Below, one piece after another: positions 61,563 to 64,000 of a stretch of 64,000 nucleotides of DNA. Each line of letters starts with the position of its first letter. The stretch's first letter is position 1. The notes beneath the pieces are model-generated. The model did no database searches and had not been told where the DNA came from. It saw nothing but the letters and a program-made list of their open reading frames with translations. The stretch comes from Tetmemena sp. SeJ-2015 (lineage: Eukaryota > Ciliophora > Spirotrichea > Sporadotrichida > Oxytrichidae): positions 124,001-188,000 of the forward strand of contig JAJKFJ010022828.1 of NCBI GenBank assembly GCA_027382625.1. The letters are read 5' to 3'. The translations under genes were made by a program, and so were the position numbers.

Positions 61563-62184
61563 CACGACACCTGCCGTTTCACGCCGCCCAGGCTTTCGGC
61601 CATGGCTTGCAGCGGATTGATCGTCAGGTGATGCGCCATCGCCGCCCGCGCCGCCGCGGGTCGCGCATGCGGATGGCGGTCAGCACCTTGCGATAGGAGG
61701 CGATTTCGTCGCGCACCATCGTGACCGGAATGCGCGAGAATAAATGTGCGACAAAAGGCCGAAGGGGAAAGGCCAGTTTTTGGGGGGAACGGTTTGTCGG
61801 GGCCGGGGCGATGATGCGTGAAATTCCTCGTCGGCCGCCAGTTCCAGGCCTCCCCGGGGCGAGGGGCCGGACGGGCCCTGCTCGATGGGGGTCGGGAAAG
61901 GCGTCGAAAGGGTCTAGGTCGTCCTGGGTGCCCCGCTGGGCTGCAGGTCGGTAAAGCCGATTTCGCCCCGGGATCTCGTAGAGCGAAAGGGGCAGGGTCC
62001 CGGCCACGCCCAACCCCCCGCCCCCGGCGGCCCGCCGAAAGACCGCCTCGCGCAGCGGGGGCGGCATGGGGGGTTTTCGGTGGGGCCTTCTCGTCCAGCA
62101 GCGCGCCGGGCGGCGGGTCCGCCATGCATCCGGGCGGCGCAATTCCCCATAGGCCTCATCGCTTTTGGCGTCAGTTGGGCTCAC
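61562..62184 (-). pseudogene. GntR/FadR-family regulator (FCD), frameshifted
   Basis: A possible GTG start at 62184 reads VSPTDAKSDEAYGELR, then in other frames PPGALLDEKA and PLREAVFR, the winged-helix of GntR proteins. The middle is corrupted. The FCD ligand domain is readable at its end: IPVTMVRDEIASYRKVLTAIRMRDP, then AAARAAMAHHL, TINPLQAMAESLGG, stopping next to the potB start. It is the first gene of the minus-strand catabolic operon and should repress it until the substrate or an intermediate binds. An AT-rich candidate operator lies directly upstream. Confidence 0.65.
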
Positions 62185-62187
62185 CGG

Positions 62188-62218
62188 TCGATATACTTTT
62201 AATATATTTACGATAACT
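62188..62218 (-). promoter_or_regulatory. AT-rich promoter/operator of the GntR-led operon
   Basis: GTCGATATACTTTTAATATATTTACGATAAC is sharply AT-rich in a GC-rich window. On the minus strand it offers TATATC or TATTAA as a -10 box just ahead of the GTG at 62184, and ATATACTTTTAATATAT contains partly symmetric halves that could be a GntR site. The exact promoter cannot be fixed by eye. Confidence 0.45.
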
Positions 62219-62319
62219 CGGGGCCCCCGGCTGGCAAGCGTTTCCCCACGGGTCGCAAAAAAAAAAACGGGGAAGGGGCAGGGAAAGGGCAGAAGCAAAG
62301 ACAAGGGCGACGGCAGCGG

Positions 62320-63700
62320 ATCAGTGGTCACGTCGAAGTCCCGGTCAGCGGGGGGGGCTTGTCCGCGCGCTTGGCGGGGGGCGGCGCGGGCGCGCAAAAA
62401 GCTGGTCGGCGGCAATCGGTTGATGCCCGGGGCGGGGGCCCCTTGCCCTGTCGGCGGTCGAACCCTGGATGTGGTGTGGGTGGCACGCTTCATGGTGATC
62501 TGGCGGGCCGGGGAAAGCGCGCCGTGGCTGGATTTCCGGGGCGTGCTTGGGCGGGGCTGCCCCCGGGGATTACCCGACCGATCCCACCCTTCCCTCACCT
62601 CGATGGGCTTTCCCCCCAGTCAAGGATTCGCCAATACCCAGGGGCCCCAAAGGCGATCACCGGGCCGGGGGCTGGGGCCCGGGCTTTCCAGCCTCCCGCT
62701 ATGGCAGCAAAGCCCCTTTGGCCGAGACGCTGCACGGCCATCGCGTTTTGGGGAAAGCGGACCCGGCAAGCGGGTTCTGCACGCTTGATGATCGCTCGGA
62801 AATGGCGATCCTGGCGAAGGACCCGGTATCTCATCGATTACCTCCCGGGGGGCGCGCCCCTGCAACCGGGCGAGACCCTAAAAACCCGGTCTTCCAAATC
62901 CCCCTGCGCCGCTTTCCCAACAGGGCGCGGACTTTTTCTATCGGGGCGCCCTGGCGCGCGATCTGGTGGCCGATCTGCAGGAAAAGGGCACCCGGGATCA
63001 GCCTTAAAAAGACCTTTCCGCCTATGGGTCTGGGTTTATGCGCCGATGGAGGCGCAGCATCGCGGCCGACGCGGCCCCCGGCGAGAAAGGCGGCGGCCTG
63101 CGCCAGCGCGTCCCGCCCCGGCCAGCCCCCCGCGCCGGGCCCGGGGGCCGGAAACGGACCCCGGCGCTAAAAAAGCCTGGCCCAGGGCAACGGCACCCGC
63201 CCGGGGGCGTCGCCTCGGCGCTGGCGGCGGCGGGCCGGGAAAAGGGGGGCCGCCTTCTCCGTGACCTTTCGGGCCGGATCCCCCGCCGCGCAGGGGCCTG
63301 GTGCCGGCGTTACTTTTTCGACCCGCGCCCGGGCCTGCGCACCTCGATGCAGGGCGGCAAGCGGATCAATTCCTCGAACATGGTGCCCACGGTGGCGGTG
63401 CGCGACGGGCAGGCGGTCTTTGCGGTCGGCGCATCGGGCGGCGATCTGATCATGCCCTGTGTGTCGCAGATCGCGGCCCTGATGCTGGATTTGGGCCCTG
63501 ACGCTGGAAGGGCCTTCCCCCGCGCTTAACACGCCCGGGCCCTGCGCGCCGATCCGCGCCTCGCCCTCTGAAGGTCGCCAGGCCCCGGAATTCCTGTGGG
63601 TCCCAAAAGCCCCCCTGGCGTCCCTGGTCGGCTTCGGGGCCATCAATGACCCGGCGCTGCCATGGGGGGGGCGGGGGGGTCTGGGGCCCGCCGCGGATTT
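62320..63700 (+). pseudogene. Gamma-glutamyltransferase family protein, homopolymer-damaged
   Basis: Ordered blocks of the Ntn-hydrolase GGT family survive in changing frames: VVTSKS, NAVDA-like ARGGG..., VEPWM, GWRAGESAPWLDFRG, FADTLHGHRVLG-like, VADLQEKGT, YFFDPRPG, SMQGGKR, and the clean block SSNMVPTVAVRDGQAVFAVGASGGDLIMPCVSQIAALMLDLG. The last corresponds to the conserved GGxxGG region of the small subunit. The catalytic Thr region (near 63150-63250) is unreadable. It would hydrolyse or transfer gamma-glutamyl groups, and lies divergent from the GntR operon, so it may serve the same pathway. Confidence 0.65.
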
Positions 63701-63757
63701 CAACTTAGCCCAAAACTTCCACAGGGGGGGCCGGGGGAGTGAACCCCCCGGCGGCTT

Positions 63758-64000
63758 TCAGCGGCCGCTGCCCTGGCGGAAGCAAAGCCGGGTCTCGGGT
63801 CCGGCCAGGGCAAGGAACTCCAGCAGATCGTCCCGCGCCAGCGCGGCGCACCCCGCCGTCGGCCCGTAATCGGGCCGTGCGACATGCAGGAAGATCGCGC
63901 TGCCAGCGCCGGGCAGGACCGGGGCGTCGTTATGGCCCAGAACGACGACGATGTCGTAAAGGCCGTCCGCGCGCCACATCTCTTCATGGCTGGCGGCGAA
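63758..64000 (-). CDS. L,D-transpeptidase (YkuD) family protein, C-terminal part
   Basis: The last 80 residues are present, reading in frame from the window edge: SHEEMWRADGLYDIVVVLGHND, then GSAIFLHVARPDYGPTAGCAALARDDLLEFLALAGPETRLCF to the TGA at 63758. The HxxxxxxxxxTAGC pattern is the catalytic His-Cys motif of YkuD-type cross-linking enzymes, with the usual S in SxGC replaced by T-A. The N-terminus lies beyond 64000. Relatives in Rhodobacterales are periplasmic and act on peptidoglycan; the actual substrate is unknown. Confidence 0.82.
   Translation of the reverse strand, partial: FAASHEEMWRADGLYDIVVVLGHNDAPVLPGAGSAIFLHVARPDYGPTAGCAALARDDLLEFLALAGPETRLCFRQGSGR

Noticed and set aside
1..64000. 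tRNA, rRNA, CRISPR arrays, insertion sequences or prophage
   Set aside because: No cloverleaf-like segments, rRNA blocks, spaced direct repeats, transposase motifs or terminal inverted repeats were noticed on either strand; this was by eye, so short tRNAs in damaged blocks could be missed.

Overview
The window is high-GC alphaproteobacterial DNA, most likely Rhodobacterales (Rhodobacter/Paracoccus/Gemmobacter-like). The reasons are the pccB–pccA–methylmalonyl-CoA mutase block with small lipoprotein genes, the DNA-ligase/exonuclease pair, the GGGGG-TTT-GCCCCC intergenic hairpins and the general gene content. No rRNA, tRNA, CRISPR array, phage or insertion sequence was recognised.

Reading quality dominates the picture. 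Many genes are full length but interrupted by one or more frameshifts, often compensating pairs. Three blocks (about 27.5-29.6 kb, 55.0-57.8 kb and 61.7-63.7 kb) carry stretched G/C runs and barely hold a frame. So many essential-type genes broken at once argues for base-calling or assembly errors rather than true pseudogenes. Features below give the reconstructed gene span and say where the frame breaks; 'pseudogene' means broken in this sequence, not proven dead. At 24.9-25.6 kb a piece of apparently foreign DNA (DUF983, SURF1 and allophanate hydrolase fragments) interrupts an operon and looks like a chimeric join.

Layout. 0-7.2 kb (+): propionate catabolism (pccB end, pccA, methylmalonyl-CoA mutase) interleaved with small lipoproteins and a DUF4174 gene. 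7.2-14.3 kb (-): housekeeping genes (EEP nuclease, DjlA-like J protein, GNAT, VOC protein, exopolyphosphatase, oligoendopeptidase F). 14.8-17.4 kb (-): ATP-dependent DNA ligase with its exonuclease. 17.7-20.9 kb (+): the conserved triad of circularly permuted ATP-grasp, alpha-E and transglutaminase proteins. 21.0-27.0 kb: an ATP-grasp gene (+) facing a minus-strand operon of KAS III synthase, SDR/epimerase, MBL hydrolase, F390-synthetase-like ligase and FemAB/GNAT-like protein. This is the best candidate here for an undescribed biosynthetic system. 27.3-31.8 kb (+): an RND efflux adaptor and permease.

31.9-40.4 kb: a complete heme uptake locus, with hmuVUTS (-) divergent from receptor-exbB-exbD-tonB (+). 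40.1-50.5 kb: TetR regulator and CocE/NonD hydrolase (-), then a plus-strand operon of trimethylamine-dehydrogenase-type flavoprotein, MttB-family methyltransferase, MaoC-PTA fusion, acetate kinase and a two-subunit CoA transferase. Together these read as demethylation/oxidation of an N-methyl compound feeding an acyl-CoA to acyl-phosphate to ATP step. 50.6-53.9 kb: alpha/beta hydrolase, a PhnM-like amidohydrolase and an AbrB-type membrane protein.

53.9-62.2 kb (-): a GntR-led catabolic operon with a polyamine-type ABC transporter (two permeases, binding protein, ATPase), one unidentified gene, an HpcH/HpaI aldolase, a hydroxypyruvate reductase and a FAD oxidoreductase. 62.3-64.0 kb: a broken gamma-glutamyltransferase (+) and the start-truncated L,D-transpeptidase (-) that runs off the window.
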